From assembly GCF_000768555.3 (NCBI RefSeq), contig NZ_KN293978.2, forward strand, positions 248,001 to 312,000: DNA of 64,000 bases, read 5' to 3'. Positions 8,129 to 16,726 of the stretch are shown here, piece after piece. A program made the translations under genes and the position numbers. The notes below the pieces were generated by a model that did no database searches, was not told the origin of the DNA, and worked only from the letters and a program-made list of their open reading frames with translations. This DNA comes from Roseovarius mucosus DSM 17069. Its GTDB lineage: Bacteria > Pseudomonadota > Alphaproteobacteria > Rhodobacterales > Rhodobacteraceae. Each line of letters begins with the position of its first letter. The stretch's first letter is position 1.

Positions 8129-8979
8129 TGGGCGAGCGTGTCGAGATTTTCGAGGTGGGTCCGCGCGACGGGTTGCAGAACGAGGCGCGGCACATTTCCA
8201 CGCGGGACAAGATCGCGCTTGTGGATTGCCTGAGCGGCGCAGGATTCTCGCGGATCGAAGTGGCGAGTTTCGTGAGCCCCAAATGGGTGCCGCAGATGGC
8301 CGACAGCGCCGAGGTTCTGCGTGGTATCCAGCGCGCGGCGGGGGTGCGGTATGCCGCTCTGACACCGAATATGCGTGGGCTGAGTGACGCGCTCGATGCG
8401 GGGGCGGATGAGGTGGCTGTGTTTGGCTCTGCCTCTGAGGGGTTTTCACGCGCCAATATCAACGCCTCGATCGAGGAGAGCCTTGCGCGGTTCGCGCCGG
8501 TGATGGAGGCGGCGGGGGCAGAGGGGCTGCGCGTGCGCGGCTATGTGTCTTGCGTGGTCGAATGCCCTTATGACGGGCCGGTGGCCCCGGCCGAGGTGGC
8601 GCGGGTGGCCGAGGCGCTCTGGGCCATGGGCTGTTACGAGATCAGCCTTGGCGATACCATCGGACGGGGAAAGCCGGAAGCGGTTGCCGCAATGCTGGCG
8701 GCGGTTCGGGACGTGGTGCCGGTCGGGCGATTGGCGGGGCATTTCCACGACACGTCGGGTCACGCGCTCGACAATATCGAGGTGGCGCTGGCGCAGGGCG
8801 TGCGGGTCTTCGATGCCGCCGTGGGTGGCTTGGGGGGCTGCCCCTATGCGCCGGGCGCGGCGGGCAATGTGGCGACAGAGGCGGTGAATGCGCGCCTCAG
8901 CACGCTTGGCTATGAGACCGGGCTGGATGCCGGCGTGCTGGCGCGGGCGGCAGATATGGCGCGGGCGATGCGGGGATGA
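8128..8979 (+). CDS. hmgL: Hydroxymethylglutaryl-CoA lyase
   Basis: A 283-residue TIM-barrel lyase that splits HMG-CoA to acetyl-CoA and acetoacetate, the last step of leucine degradation. It opens with VEIFEVGPRDGLQNEARHIS (the metal-binding Asp and Arg of the DRE-TIM family), has VASFVSPKWVPQMADS, GDTIGRGKP and HFHDTSGHALDN (metal-binding His-x-His), and the HMG-CoA lyase signature GGLGGCPYAPGAAGNVATE, whose cysteine is the flexible-loop catalytic residue. The start at 8128 overlaps the GST stop (TGATG) and fits the family start. Confidence 0.95.
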   Translation: MGERVEIFEVGPRDGLQNEARHISTRDKIALVDCLSGAGFSRIEVASFVSPKWVPQMADSAEVLRGIQRAAGVRYAALTPNMRGLSDALDAGADEVAVFGSASEGFSRANINASIEESLARFAPVMEAAGAEGLRVRGYVSCVVECPYDGPVAPAEVARVAEALWAMGCYEISLGDTIGRGKPEAVAAMLAAVRDVVPVGRLAGHFHDTSGHALDNIEVALAQGVRVFDAAVGGLGGCPYAPGAAGNVATEAVNARLSTLGYETGLDAGVLARAADMARAMRG

Positions 8980-9479
8980 GCGGCATCTACCGGGTTGCCG
9001 AACGTGCGATGGGGATGAACGGCGCCACTTGGGCGCGTCATGCTAATCCGTGGTCGGTCTACACCCGTTTCACGATGCTGCCGCTTCTTGCTCTCGCGAT
9101 CTGGTCCAGGGTCTGGGTCGGCGGTTGGGCCTGGGCGGGATTGCTCGCCGTGATGATCTGGGTTTGGGTCAATCCGCGCGCGTTCCCGCCGCCTGCGTCG
9201 CTGGACAACTGGGCCTCGCGCGGGGTGTTGGGGGAACGGGTGTTTCTGAAACGCCCCGACGAGGTCGCCGCCCATCACCGGCATTGGGCAGCACTTTTAT
9301 CGGCGGCATCGCTGCCCGGAGCTCTGATCATGGCGGTTGGCCTGTGGCGGCTCGATGCGGTGTGGACGGTGTTCGGCACGATCCTGATGATGGTGCCGAA
9401 GATCTGGTTCGTGGATCGCATGAACTGGGTCTATGCGGATTGGTTGCGGCAAACAGGCAAGGAGCTGGGCAATGTTTGA
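8976..9479 (+). CDS. Small membrane protein (DUF6653-like, tentative)
   Basis: A 167-residue protein with about four membrane segments in two pairs (about 29-62 and 101-135) and charged ends. Recognisable segments are WARHANPWSVYTRFTMLPLL near the N terminus and DRMNWVYADWLRQTG near the C terminus; these make me think of the DUF6653 group, but I cannot confirm it. No catalytic motif is visible. The start overlaps the hmgL stop (ATGA) and the stop overlaps the enoyl-CoA hydratase start, so it is embedded in the leucine operon. Function unknown. Confidence 0.65.
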   Translation: MSGIYRVAERAMGMNGATWARHANPWSVYTRFTMLPLLALAIWSRVWVGGWAWAGLLAVMIWVWVNPRAFPPPASLDNWASRGVLGERVFLKRPDEVAAHHRHWAALLSAASLPGALIMAVGLWRLDAVWTVFGTILMMVPKIWFVDRMNWVYADWLRQTGKELGNV

Positions 9480-10254
9480 AACCATCAGACTCGAGACCGA
9501 CGCGCGCGGAGTGGCGACCCTCACGCTTGCGCGAGAGGAAAAGCACAACGCCATGTCGGCGCAGATGATTGCCGAATTACACAGGGCCGCCGAGGCGTTG
9601 GGCGCGGATGCGGGGGTGCGCGTGGTCGTGCTGGCGGCGCAGGGCAAGACATTCTGCGCGGGTGGCGATCTGGGCTGGATGCGGGAGCAGTTCGAGGCGG
9701 AGCCGGATGCGCGTGGGCGGGAGGCGGCCAAGCTGGCGCAGATGCTGCACGCGCTCGATACCCTACCCAAGCCGTTGATCGGGCGGGTGCAGGGCAATGC
9801 CTTTGGCGGGGGTATCGGCCTGATGAGTGTCTGCGACGTGGCGATTGGCGCGGATCATGCGCTGATGGCGCTGACCGAGACGCGGTTGGGCCTGATCCCG
9901 GCCACCATCGGCCCCTATGTGGTGGCGCGGATGGGTGCGGCAAGGGCGCGGCGCGTGTTCATGTCCGGGCGCAGGTTCGATGCTGCCGAGGCGGTGCAGC
10001 TTGGATTGCTGGCCCGCGCTGTGCCCGAGGGCGATCTGGATGCCGCGGTTGAGGCCGAGGTCGCGCCCTATCTGGAGTGTGCACCGGGGGCAGTGGGGCA
10101 GGCCAAGGCGCTGGTGCGGGCGCTTGGGCCACGTATTGACGAGGACACGATTGCCATGACCATCGCGGCGCTGACGACCTGTTGGGAGGGGGCGGAAGCG
10201 CGCGAAGGCATCGGTGCCTTTTTCGAGCGGCGCACGCCGCGTTGGCAGGGCTGA
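9472..10254 (+). CDS. Enoyl-CoA hydratase family protein, probable 3-methylglutaconyl-CoA hydratase
   Basis: A 260-residue crotonase-fold protein. The substrate-pocket motif KTFCAGGDLGWMREQ (about 58-72), the oxyanion-hole region GNAFGGGIGLMSVCDVAI (about 107-124) and ETRLGLIPATIGPYVVARMG (about 137-156) are all present. Its place in a cluster with ivd, mccA, mccB and hmgL indicates the missing step, hydration of 3-methylglutaconyl-CoA to HMG-CoA (LiuC-like). The sequence alone would also fit a general enoyl-CoA hydratase. The start at 9472 overlaps the preceding stop; an earlier in-frame ATG at 9433 lies inside the upstream gene. It is the last gene before the nuo promoter region. Confidence 0.85.
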   Translation: MFETIRLETDARGVATLTLAREEKHNAMSAQMIAELHRAAEALGADAGVRVVVLAAQGKTFCAGGDLGWMREQFEAEPDARGREAAKLAQMLHALDTLPKPLIGRVQGNAFGGGIGLMSVCDVAIGADHALMALTETRLGLIPATIGPYVVARMGAARARRVFMSGRRFDAAEAVQLGLLARAVPEGDLDAAVEAEVAPYLECAPGAVGQAKALVRALGPRIDEDTIAMTIAALTTCWEGAEAREGIGAFFERRTPRWQG

Positions 10255-10332
10255 GACCCGCCTGAGTCGCGCGCATTTGCCGCGTTGCGGCGTGTAAGGT
10301 GCCGGGGGGACGTGCGAATTGCGTCCCATACA

Positions 10333-10348
10333 GCATACCGTCGTATGC
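10333..10348. promoter_or_regulatory. Inverted repeat upstream of the nuo promoter
   Basis: GCATAC-CGTC-GTATGC, a perfect 6+6 base dyad in the 231-base gap before nuoA, 50 bases upstream of the predicted -35 box. The spacing would suit a transcription factor site, but no known regulator consensus is recognised. Confidence 0.3.
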
Positions 10349-10397
10349 AAAACATGAAAATCCGGTGTTTGGGGGGGCCAAACCTGCGCGCGCTCGG

Positions 10398-10428
10398 TTG
10401 ACCCCTGCACGGGGCGGGTTTAAACCCG
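10398..10428 (+). promoter_or_regulatory. Candidate nuo operon promoter with overlapping palindrome
   Basis: A -35 box TTGACC (10398-10403), a 17-base spacer and a weak -10 box TAAACC (10421-10426). A perfect 14-base palindrome, CGGGTTTAAACCCG (10415-10428), covers the -10 box completely and could be a repressor operator. The first gene, nuoA, starts 58 bases downstream. Confidence 0.45.
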
Positions 10429-10485
10429 GCATAGTCATGCAGCCATCTTGATGCGCCGATCCATGCGCATGAAAGGAGCCACCTC

Positions 10486-10851
10486 GTGGAAGAGATGCTG
10501 AGGGAATACCTTCCCATCCTCGTTTTCCTGGCCGTTGCCATAGGATTGGGCCTTGTTCTTATCCTTGCCGCTGTCGTTCTTGCCGTGCGCAACCCCGATC
10601 CTGAAAAGGTCAGCGCGTATGAATGTGGCTTTAACGCCTTTGACGACGCGCGGATGAAGTTCGATGTGCGATTCTATCTCGTGTCGATCTTGTTCATCAT
10701 CTTCGATCTCGAAATCGCGCTGCTCTTTCCGTGGGCCGTGGCCTTTCAGGATCTGAGCATGGCGTCGTTCTGGTCGATGATGGTGTTTCTGGCCGTTCTG
10801 ACCGCCGGCTTCGCCTATGAGTGGCGCAAAGGAGCGATGGAATGGCAGTGA
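10486..10851 (+). CDS. nuoA: NADH-quinone oxidoreductase subunit A
   Basis: A 121-residue membrane subunit of complex I with three membrane helices (about 8-31, 65-87, 92-113). The conserved inter-helix loop [25 protein letters not shown] carries the NuoA cysteine that becomes exposed in the deactive enzyme of related species. The start codon is GTG with a clear ribosome binding site (GAAAGGAG, 10471-10478, seven bases away); the next ATG would remove only three residues. It is the first gene of the nuo operon and overlaps nuoB by ten bases. Confidence 0.97.
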   Translation: MEEMLREYLPILVFLAVAIGLGLVLILAAVVLAVRNPDPEKVSAYECGFNAFDDARMKFDVRFYLVSILFIIFDLEIALLFPWAVAFQDLSMASFWSMMVFLAVLTAGFAYEWRKGAMEWQ

Positions 10852-11375
10852 TGACGGGGGCCCATACCGCAGGGCCGGATCGCGAAGTGGCGACGCAGGC
10901 GCTGAACGCCGAGTTGCAGGACAAGGGATTCCTGCTGACCTCGACCGAGGATATCATCAATTGGGCGCGCACCGGGTCCTTGCACTGGATGACCTTTGGT
11001 CTGGCGTGCTGTGCGGTCGAGATGATGCATACCGCGATGCCGCGCTATGATGTGGAGCGGTTCGGCTTTGCCCCGCGCGCCAGCCCTCGTCAATCCGACG
11101 TGATGATCGTGGCCGGCACGCTGACCAACAAGATGGCGCCCGCGCTGCGCAAGGTCTATGACCAGATGCCCGAGCCGCGCTATGTGATCTCGATGGGGTC
11201 CTGCGCCAATGGCGGGGGCTATTATCACTACAGTTATTCGGTCGTGCGCGGCTGTGACCGGATCGTGCCGGTCGATATCTATGTGCCGGGCTGCCCGCCG
11301 ACCGCCGAGGCGTTGGTCTATGGCATCCTGCAATTGCAACGCAAGATTCGCCGCACGGGGACGATTGTCAGATGA
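10842..11375 (+). CDS. nuoB: NADH-quinone oxidoreductase subunit B
   Basis: A 177-residue peripheral-arm subunit carrying cluster N2, the last 4Fe-4S centre before quinone. Ligands are visible as the tandem cysteines in [10 protein letters not shown] (about 51-60), the cysteine in [10 protein letters not shown] (about 110-119) and the one in [12 protein letters not shown] (about 143-154). The start at 10842 has AAAGGAG (10828-10834) seven bases upstream; ATG 10851 is a possible alternative and ATG 10821 is rejected. It overlaps nuoC by four bases. Confidence 0.97.
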   Translation: MAVMTGAHTAGPDREVATQALNAELQDKGFLLTSTEDIINWARTGSLHWMTFGLACCAVEMMHTAMPRYDVERFGFAPRASPRQSDVMIVAGTLTNKMAPALRKVYDQMPEPRYVISMGSCANGGGYYHYSYSVVRGCDRIVPVDIYVPGCPPTAEALVYGILQLQRKIRRTGTIVR

Positions 11376-11974
11376 GCGCTTCTCTCAAGGAACTGGGCGG
11401 CTATATCGAGCATAAGCGCGGTGATTGCGTGCTGGGCTGGGACGTGGCCTTTGGCGAATTGACGGTGGATGTGGCACTGAACCATATCGCGGGGTTGGCG
11501 GAGTTTCTGAAAACCGATCAAAACTGCGCCTTTTCCACGCTGGTTGATATTACCGCGGTGGATTACCCGGATCGGGCCAAGCGGTTCGACGTGGTCTATC
11601 ATTTCCTCAGCATGTATCAGAACCATCGCATTCGTCTGCGTGTGTCAGTGCGCGAAGAGGATATGGTGCCCTCGATTACCGAGGCCTATCCGGCGGCCAA
11701 CTGGTTCGAGCGTGAAGTGTTCGATATGTTTGGCATCCTCTTTTCGGGTCATCCCGACCTGCGCCGTATTCTGACCGATTACGGGTTTCGCGGTCATCCG
11801 CTGCGCAAGGATTTCCCGACCACGGGCTATACCGAGGTGCGCTATGATGAGGTGCAAAAGCGCGTGGTTTATGAGCCTGTGAGCCTTGTGCAGGAATATC
11901 GGCAGTTCGATTTCATGAGCCCTTGGGAGGGTGCCGAATACATCCTGCCGGGTGATGAGAAGGGGGCGAAGTGA
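11372..11974 (+). CDS. nuoC: NADH-quinone oxidoreductase subunit C
   Basis: A 200-residue subunit of the peripheral arm, separate from NuoD as is usual in alphaproteobacteria. It contains the 30-kDa-subunit signature [41 protein letters not shown] (about 109-149), which packs against NuoD. The family pattern ends with the segment [18 protein letters not shown] (here [15 protein letters not shown]). The start overlaps the nuoB stop and the stop overlaps the nuoD start. Confidence 0.97.
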   Translation: MSASLKELGGYIEHKRGDCVLGWDVAFGELTVDVALNHIAGLAEFLKTDQNCAFSTLVDITAVDYPDRAKRFDVVYHFLSMYQNHRIRLRVSVREEDMVPSITEAYPAANWFEREVFDMFGILFSGHPDLRRILTDYGFRGHPLRKDFPTTGYTEVRYDEVQKRVVYEPVSLVQEYRQFDFMSPWEGAEYILPGDEKGAK

Positions 11975-13194
11975 TGGACGGCACCAAAGGTTTCGATGAC
12001 GCCCTGACCGGCGAGCAGAAAATCCGCAATTTCAACATCAACTTTGGCCCGCAACACCCTGCGGCGCATGGTGTTTTGCGTCTGGTGTTGGAACTGGACG
12101 GGGAATTGGTGGAACGCTGCGATCCGCATATTGGCCTACTGCATCGCGGCACCGAAAAGTTGATGGAGAGCCGCACCTATCTGCAAAACCTGCCTTATTT
12201 TGACCGGCTGGATTATGTGGCGCCGATGAACCAGGAACATGCGTGGTGTCTGGCCATTGAAAGGCTGACCGGCGTCGAGGTGCCGCGCCGTGCGAGCCTC
12301 ATTCGGGTTCTTTACTGCGAGATTGGCCGCATTCTGAACCACCTCCTGAACGTCACCACGCAGGCGATGGACGTGGGCGCGCTCACGCCGCCGCTCTGGG
12401 GCTTTGAAGAGCGTGAAAAGCTGATGGTGTTTTACGAGCGGGCCTGTGGCGCGCGTCTGCATGCGGCTTATTTTCGTCCAGGCGGTGTCCATCAGGACAT
12501 GCCGCCCGAGTTGATCGACGACATCGAGACCTGGGCCAACGAATTCCCGAGTGTGCTGGATGACATCGACGGTCTCTTGACTGAGAATCGGATCTTCAAG
12601 CAGCGCAACGCCGATATCGGCGTGATCAGTCAGCAAGAGGCGCTCGACTGGGGCTTTAGCGGTGTGATGGTGCGCGGTTCTGGCATGGCCTGGGATTTGC
12701 GCCGGTCGCAGCCCTATGAATGCTATGACGAGTTCGATTTCCTTGTGCCCGTCGGCAAGAATGGCGATTGCTATGATCGCTACCTGTGCCGGATGGAGGA
12801 AATGCGCCAATCTCTCCGTATCATCCATCAGGCGATTGCCAAGCTGCGCGCGCCCGAGGGCCAAGGCGATATTCTGGCGCGGGGCAAGATCACCCCACCG
12901 AAGCGCGGCGAGATGAAACGCTCGATGGAAGCGCTGATTCATCACTTCAAGCTCTATACCGAAGGGTTCCACGTGCCAGCAGGCGAGGTTTACGCCGCGG
13001 TCGAGGCCCCCAAGGGGGAGTTTGGTGTTTACCTTGTAGCGGATGGCACCAATCGGCCTTATCGCGCCAAGCTGCGCGCGCCGGGGTTCCTGCATTTGCA
13101 GGCGATGGATCATGTCGCCAAGGGGCATCAACTGGCCGATGTGGCGGCGATCATCGGGACGATGGATGTCGTCTTTGGGGAGATTGACCGGTAA
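11974..13194 (+). CDS. nuoD: NADH-quinone oxidoreductase subunit D
   Basis: A 406-residue 49-kDa-type subunit that forms the quinone cavity with NuoB. Visible family segments are [19 protein letters not shown] (about 23-41), [19 protein letters not shown] (quinone-site His and neighbouring residues), [27 protein letters not shown], and the C-terminal [12 protein letters not shown]. The ATG at 11974 is preferred to a GTG one codon upstream. The stop TAA overlaps the start of the next, non-nuo gene, where the first accessory block is inserted between nuoD and nuoE. Confidence 0.97.
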   Translation: MDGTKGFDDALTGEQKIRNFNINFGPQHPAAHGVLRLVLELDGELVERCDPHIGLLHRGTEKLMESRTYLQNLPYFDRLDYVAPMNQEHAWCLAIERLTGVEVPRRASLIRVLYCEIGRILNHLLNVTTQAMDVGALTPPLWGFEEREKLMVFYERACGARLHAAYFRPGGVHQDMPPELIDDIETWANEFPSVLDDIDGLLTENRIFKQRNADIGVISQQEALDWGFSGVMVRGSGMAWDLRRSQPYECYDEFDFLVPVGKNGDCYDRYLCRMEEMRQSLRIIHQAIAKLRAPEGQGDILARGKITPPKRGEMKRSMEALIHHFKLYTEGFHVPAGEVYAAVEAPKGEFGVYLVADGTNRPYRAKLRAPGFLHLQAMDHVAKGHQLADVAAIIGTMDVVFGEIDR

Positions 13195-13556
13195 TGAGCT
13201 GGGCAAGCCTTGCCATAGCGCTTTCGGGCGCGGGGGTGCTGGTGACGGGGGCTTTGGCCGCCCTTTTCCTGCGCGACCCGGTGGCGGGCATGGTGGCCAC
13301 GGGCCATCGCGCCGAGCAATTGCCGCAAGTCATGGCCAATCGCTATGTCGCGATGCTGGTGCTTGCGTTGGGCGCGACCCTCTATGGGGATCTGAAGGCG
13401 ATTGCGCTGCTCTTTGCAGCCTTTTCCTATATGGCCTTTCACGATGCCTGGATTTACGCGCGAGCGGGGCAAGCAGTGGGCAAGCATATCGGCGCAGGCG
13501 TTGCCGCGCTGATCGTGGTTCTAGTGGCGAGTTTGGCGATGGGGCAGGCTGGATGA
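13194..13556 (+). CDS. Nuo-operon membrane protein of unknown function
   Basis: A 120-residue protein made almost wholly of four hydrophobic segments (about 4-27, 43-62, 65-80, 97-116). Notable short motifs are RDPVAGMVATGHRAEQLPQVMANRY in the first loop and FHDAWIYARAG after the third segment. I do not recognise a family. It overlaps nuoD upstream (TAATG) and the next gene downstream (ATGA), so it is co-translated with complex I genes. It could be an accessory or assembly membrane protein, but nothing in the sequence shows a reaction. Confidence 0.75.
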   Translation: MSWASLAIALSGAGVLVTGALAALFLRDPVAGMVATGHRAEQLPQVMANRYVAMLVLALGATLYGDLKAIALLFAAFSYMAFHDAWIYARAGQAVGKHIGAGVAALIVVLVASLAMGQAG

Positions 13557-14305
13557 GGGGTTTGGTTACACTGGTGCTTTGTGCCTTGCCGGTCATGGCC
13601 CAAGCGCAAGCTGTGTCCTCGGAACGGATCGAGGAATTTGTGGGAGTCATGGCGCAGTATGGCTGTCGCATGTCGCCCTATCAGGCCGACAAGGTGATGC
13701 CCGAGGCAGGATTCGCCGACAAGGACGAGACCAAGGCCATCACTGAGCAGCTGGTTAGCGAAGAGCGCGCGCGCATCCTCGATGGGCAGCTTGTGGTCTT
13801 TGGCGGTGTCTGTGGTGGCAAGCTGGATTATTCGGGGCGCGAACGCTTCTTTGCTGCGATTGCCGACAATAATTGTGTGATGACCATCGACGAGGCCAAG
13901 CTCTTGTTGCCGCGTGTGGGCGTTGAGATGACCGAGGTCCAGCTCTTGATGGACAAGATGGAGCGGATGGCGGAAATCCGTGTGTCTGCGGATCAAAAGG
14001 CGGTATTTCTGGAGCCGAGCCTGTGCGAGAAATTCAAGGGCCTGTCGGCGGATATGATCGCCAGCAACCCCGAGATCACCGCGCCGCAACGTGGGCCCGA
14101 CGAGCTGCGTGCCGATTTCATCGCTTACATGAAAAGCGCTGGGTGTCGTCTGAGCCGGGCAGAGGCCGATAGCCAATTGCCGGCGGCCGGGTTTACCACC
14201 AAGGAATTACGCCCGGTCATTGGCAAGATGTTGCAAGAGGGAGAGGCGGTGATGAACACCGCGGATGACTCGCTCTCGCTTTCAGAAGAGGTGTGTTCGC
14301 AATGA
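13553..14305 (+). CDS. Secreted protein with three cysteine-bracketed repeats
   Basis: A 250-residue protein with a Sec signal peptide (residues 1-19, ending VMAQAQA). The mature protein is three copies of one unit: residues 25-87, 96-158 and 185-248. Each copy opens with an aromatic-led helix ending in a cysteine (FVGVMAQYGC, FAAIADNNC, FIAYMKSAGC), continues with a pattern like C-[RV]-[ML]-[ST]-x(3)-[AD] ... LP-x-[AV]-G-[FV], and closes with a cysteine. The paired cysteines are 38/87, 108/158 and 198/248, that is 49, 50 and 50 residues apart, which suggests one disulfide per unit. No catalytic motif is seen. Start at 13553 gives the signal peptide; upstream in-frame codons lie inside other genes. 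Family and function unknown. Confidence 0.75.
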   Translation: MRGLVTLVLCALPVMAQAQAVSSERIEEFVGVMAQYGCRMSPYQADKVMPEAGFADKDETKAITEQLVSEERARILDGQLVVFGGVCGGKLDYSGRERFFAAIADNNCVMTIDEAKLLLPRVGVEMTEVQLLMDKMERMAEIRVSADQKAVFLEPSLCEKFKGLSADMIASNPEITAPQRGPDELRADFIAYMKSAGCRLSRAEADSQLPAAGFTTKELRPVIGKMLQEGEAVMNTADDSLSLSEEVCSQ

Positions 14306-14583
14306 TCACCGTACGGATTGCGGCACTGGCCGCGTTTGGTTTTCTTGCAGGCTGTGCCCTGCCGCCCGAAGGTGTGGGCCAAGAGGGCATCGCGCGCTAT
14401 GATGCGGCGGCAAAGTCGCTGGGATGCCAGCTTGTGACCGAGCCCGACTATCTGGCCGCTGAGATCCAGACCGGGCTGAAGCGGCAGCAACTGCTGGATA
14501 TAACCGCCTATAAACTGTCCTCGGGCGGAGCCGTTCGGCTGCCTGATGGGGGCGTGAAACTGACTACAGGAGCCTGTGCCTGA
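14302..14583 (+). CDS. Lipoprotein with one copy of the cysteine-bracketed repeat
   Basis: A 93-residue predicted lipoprotein with lipobox FLAGC (lipidated Cys18). Residues 30-92 match the unit of the preceding protein: [10 protein letters not shown], then C-Q-L ... TGL in place of AGF, a helix, a Gly-rich turn, and a final cysteine; Cys42 and Cys92 are 50 residues apart, as in the neighbour. The ATG at 14302 overlaps the previous stop (ATGA); a GTG at 14293 is a less likely start. It lies directly before nuoE. The likely location is the periplasmic face of a membrane. Function unknown. Confidence 0.75.
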   Translation: MITVRIAALAAFGFLAGCALPPEGVGQEGIARYDAAAKSLGCQLVTEPDYLAAEIQTGLKRQQLLDITAYKLSSGGAVRLPDGGVKLTTGACA

Positions 14584-14585
14584 GA

Positions 14586-15776
14586 ATGCTACGTCGCCTT
14601 TATCATCAACAGCCCGAGAGCTTTGCCTTTAGCCCCGCCAATCAGGCCTGGGCCGAGGGGCAGATCAGCAAATATCCCGAGGGACGTCAGGCCAGCGCGA
14701 TCATCCCGCTCTTGTGGCGGGCTCAAGAGCAAGAGGGCTGGTTGAGCCGTCCGGCGATCGAGCATGTGGCGGACATGCTGGGCATGGATTACATCCGCGC
14801 TCTGGAAGTGGCGACATTCTATTTCATGTTCCAGTTGCAGCCGGTTGGCAGTGTGGCGCATTTCCAGATTTGCGGCACGACGACCTGCATGATCTGTGGT
14901 GCCGAGGATCTGATTGCGGTCTGCAAGGACAAGATCGCGCCCAAGGCGTTTGAATTGTCGGCGGATGGCAAGTTTTCCTGGGAAGAGGTTGAATGTCTGG
15001 GCGCATGCGCCAATGCCCCCATGGCGCAGATCGGCAAGGATTATTACGAAGATCTGACCGCCGCGCGGTTCGCGGAGATCATCGACGAGTTGGCGGCAGG
15101 CAAGGTGCCGGTGCCGGGGCCGCAGAATGGTCGTTATGCCGCTGAGCCGAAATCGGGGCTGACCAGCCTGCAGGAGTTCGACAGCGGTCGCGCGCAGTAT
15201 AACGCCAGCGCGCAGGCGGCGGTGGATATCGGCGACACGGTCAAGCGGATTGACGGCACCGAGGTGCCGCTCTTGACGCCGTGGCGCGACAAGGGGGCGA
15301 TGCATAAACCCGCCCCTTCGGCGGTTAAGCAGAACGCCGAGCCGGTGGCCATTGTGACCAAGGTGGCAGCGGGCACGCCCGCAGATGCGACCGGTGCGAC
15401 CAAGGCCGAGGCGCAGGCCAAATCGACGGCGAAACCGGATGCGGAGCCGGCGGCCAAGCCCGCGAAAGCGGCAGCCGAGGCCGCACCCGGCAAAAAGCCC
15501 GAAGTGCTGAGCGCTGCGCGCGAGAGCGGTCCGGATGACCTCAAGATGATCAAGGGGGTTGGCCCAAAGTTGGAGCAGCTATTGCACAGCATGGGCTTTT
15601 ACCACTTCGATCAGATCGCGAAATGGACGGAGGAAGAGATCAGTTGGGTCGATCAGAACCTTGAGGGTTTCAAGGGACGGGTCAGCCGGGACAACTGGGT
15701 TGAGCAGGCAAAGTTGCTGGCGGACGGCAAAGAGACGGAGTTCTCTGCCCGTGCCAAGAAAGGTGGCGTTTACTGA
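14586..15776 (+). CDS. nuoE: NADH-quinone oxidoreductase subunit E with C-terminal extension
   Basis: A 396-residue protein; the usual NuoE is about 160-220. Residues 1 to about 180 are the 24-kDa subunit with the 2Fe-2S cluster N1a, whose ligands lie in ICGTTTC and [11 protein letters not shown]. After a further 70 residues comes an Ala/Lys/Pro-rich linker (about 240-312), then a compact C-terminal domain (about 313-396) opening [18 protein letters not shown], a helix-hairpin-helix-like sequence. That domain is nearly repeated in the next gene. NuoE passes electrons near NuoF in the NADH-oxidising module; the extension could dock a partner. The start follows the lipoprotein stop by two bases. 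Confidence 0.93.
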   Translation: MLRRLYHQQPESFAFSPANQAWAEGQISKYPEGRQASAIIPLLWRAQEQEGWLSRPAIEHVADMLGMDYIRALEVATFYFMFQLQPVGSVAHFQICGTTTCMICGAEDLIAVCKDKIAPKAFELSADGKFSWEEVECLGACANAPMAQIGKDYYEDLTAARFAEIIDELAAGKVPVPGPQNGRYAAEPKSGLTSLQEFDSGRAQYNASAQAAVDIGDTVKRIDGTEVPLLTPWRDKGAMHKPAPSAVKQNAEPVAIVTKVAAGTPADATGATKAEAQAKSTAKPDAEPAAKPAKAAAEAAPGKKPEVLSAARESGPDDLKMIKGVGPKLEQLLHSMGFYHFDQIAKWTEEEISWVDQNLEGFKGRVSRDNWVEQAKLLADGKETEFSARAKKGGVY

Positions 15777-15811
15777 ATACGCCTGTCTGAACACAACAGG
15801 GGGTTACTGTC

Positions 15812-16486
15812 ATGTCTGATACGTCGAAACTGAGCACTTGCCAGATCATAAGCTGGGGCCTCGCGCTCTTGTCCGGGGTTCTGGTGGTCTGGTCCACAGC
15901 CGGAGCGGTCGGGGTCTTTGCCGCGTTGCTGTTGGGAGTGGCCTTTGCGGTGTTCTTTGGCCTCGTGATCTCGGGTCTGGTCTGCACCGGGTATCGCCCC
16001 GACGATCGCGGGATCGAGGCGCGCGATGTCGAGGCGACGTTGCGGGGCGTGACGGGGATCACCGGCTACAAGGCGCCGGATGTGGAGGACGAGGCGTCCG
16101 CGCCGGTATCCTCCCCGGTGGCAACCCCGGCGCAATCGGCGGCGGTTGTGTCTGAGGCGAAGACAGAGGCGGTGTACGAAGGCGCGGAATTGGGGACGAA
16201 GCCCGAAGCGCTCTCGGCCCCGCGGGGTGGAGCGGCGGATGACCTCAAGCAGATCAAGGGGGTGGGCCCCAAGCTTGAGGAGCTCTGTCACGCGTTGGGT
16301 TTTTACCACTTTGACCAGATCGCGGGATGGTCGGCGGCAGAGGTGGCTTGGGTGGACGAGAACCTCAAAGGGTTCAAAGGGCGGGTGAGCCGCGACAATT
16401 GGGTCGAGCAGGCCAAGACCCTCGCCGCTGGTGGCGAGACAGAGTTTTCCAAACGCGTCGCATCGGGCGGCGTTTACGAGGAATGA
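15812..16486 (+). CDS. Membrane protein sharing the NuoE C-terminal domain
   Basis: A 224-residue protein with two membrane segments (about 8-28 and 30-56), a low-complexity linker (about 75-137), and a C-terminal domain (about 138-224) almost the same as the end of Nuo[51 protein letters not shown] and GGVY are shared in order. By eye about 60 of 80 aligned residues are identical. The domain resembles helix-hairpin-helix modules of the flap-endonuclease-like type, although no nuclease residues are evident. It may anchor or pair with the NuoE tail at the membrane. The stop overlaps the next gene. Confidence 0.8.
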   Translation: MSDTSKLSTCQIISWGLALLSGVLVVWSTAGAVGVFAALLLGVAFAVFFGLVISGLVCTGYRPDDRGIEARDVEATLRGVTGITGYKAPDVEDEASAPVSSPVATPAQSAAVVSEAKTEAVYEGAELGTKPEALSAPRGGAADDLKQIKGVGPKLEELCHALGFYHFDQIAGWSAAEVAWVDENLKGFKGRVSRDNWVEQAKTLAAGGETEFSKRVASGGVYEE

Positions 16487-16722
16487 TGCAAGCGATGCGC
16501 AGTCAGGACAAAGATCGGCTAATGGCACGCAAGGGCCGCACCGTGGGTGTGGTGATTGCGGCGACCATGCTGATCTGGATGGCTGCGCAATGGCTGGGCG
16601 CTCAGATGGGATGGCCGATCCGGTTCGTCTTTCTGTTCGATCTGGCCGCCATTGCCGCCTTTTTCTGGGCGTTGGTGGTGACTTATCAAATCTGGCGCAT
16701 GCGCCGGGACAATCAGGGGTAG
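16483..16722 (+). CDS. DUF5337-like small membrane protein
   Basis: A protein of up to 79 residues with two membrane segments (about 19-38 and 46-69) and charged termini ([11 protein letters not shown] at the front, RMRRDNQG at the end). The sequence [23 protein letters not shown] fits DUF5337, a short family found in Rhodobacteraceae nuo operons (from memory). The start is uncertain: ATG 16483 overlaps the previous stop, but the GAGGA at 16478-16482 would serve ATG 16495 better. It lies four bases before nuoF. Function unknown; an assembly or stability role for complex I is a guess from position. Confidence 0.75.
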   Translation: MMQAMRSQDKDRLMARKGRTVGVVIAATMLIWMAAQWLGAQMGWPIRFVFLFDLAAIAAFFWALVVTYQIWRMRRDNQG

Positions 16723-16726
16723 CGGA

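Noticed and set aside
10279..10291. GCCGC-GTT-GCGGC hairpin after the enoyl-CoA hydratase gene as a terminator
   Set aside because: Only a 5-bp stem and no T run follows; not enough for a rho-independent terminator.
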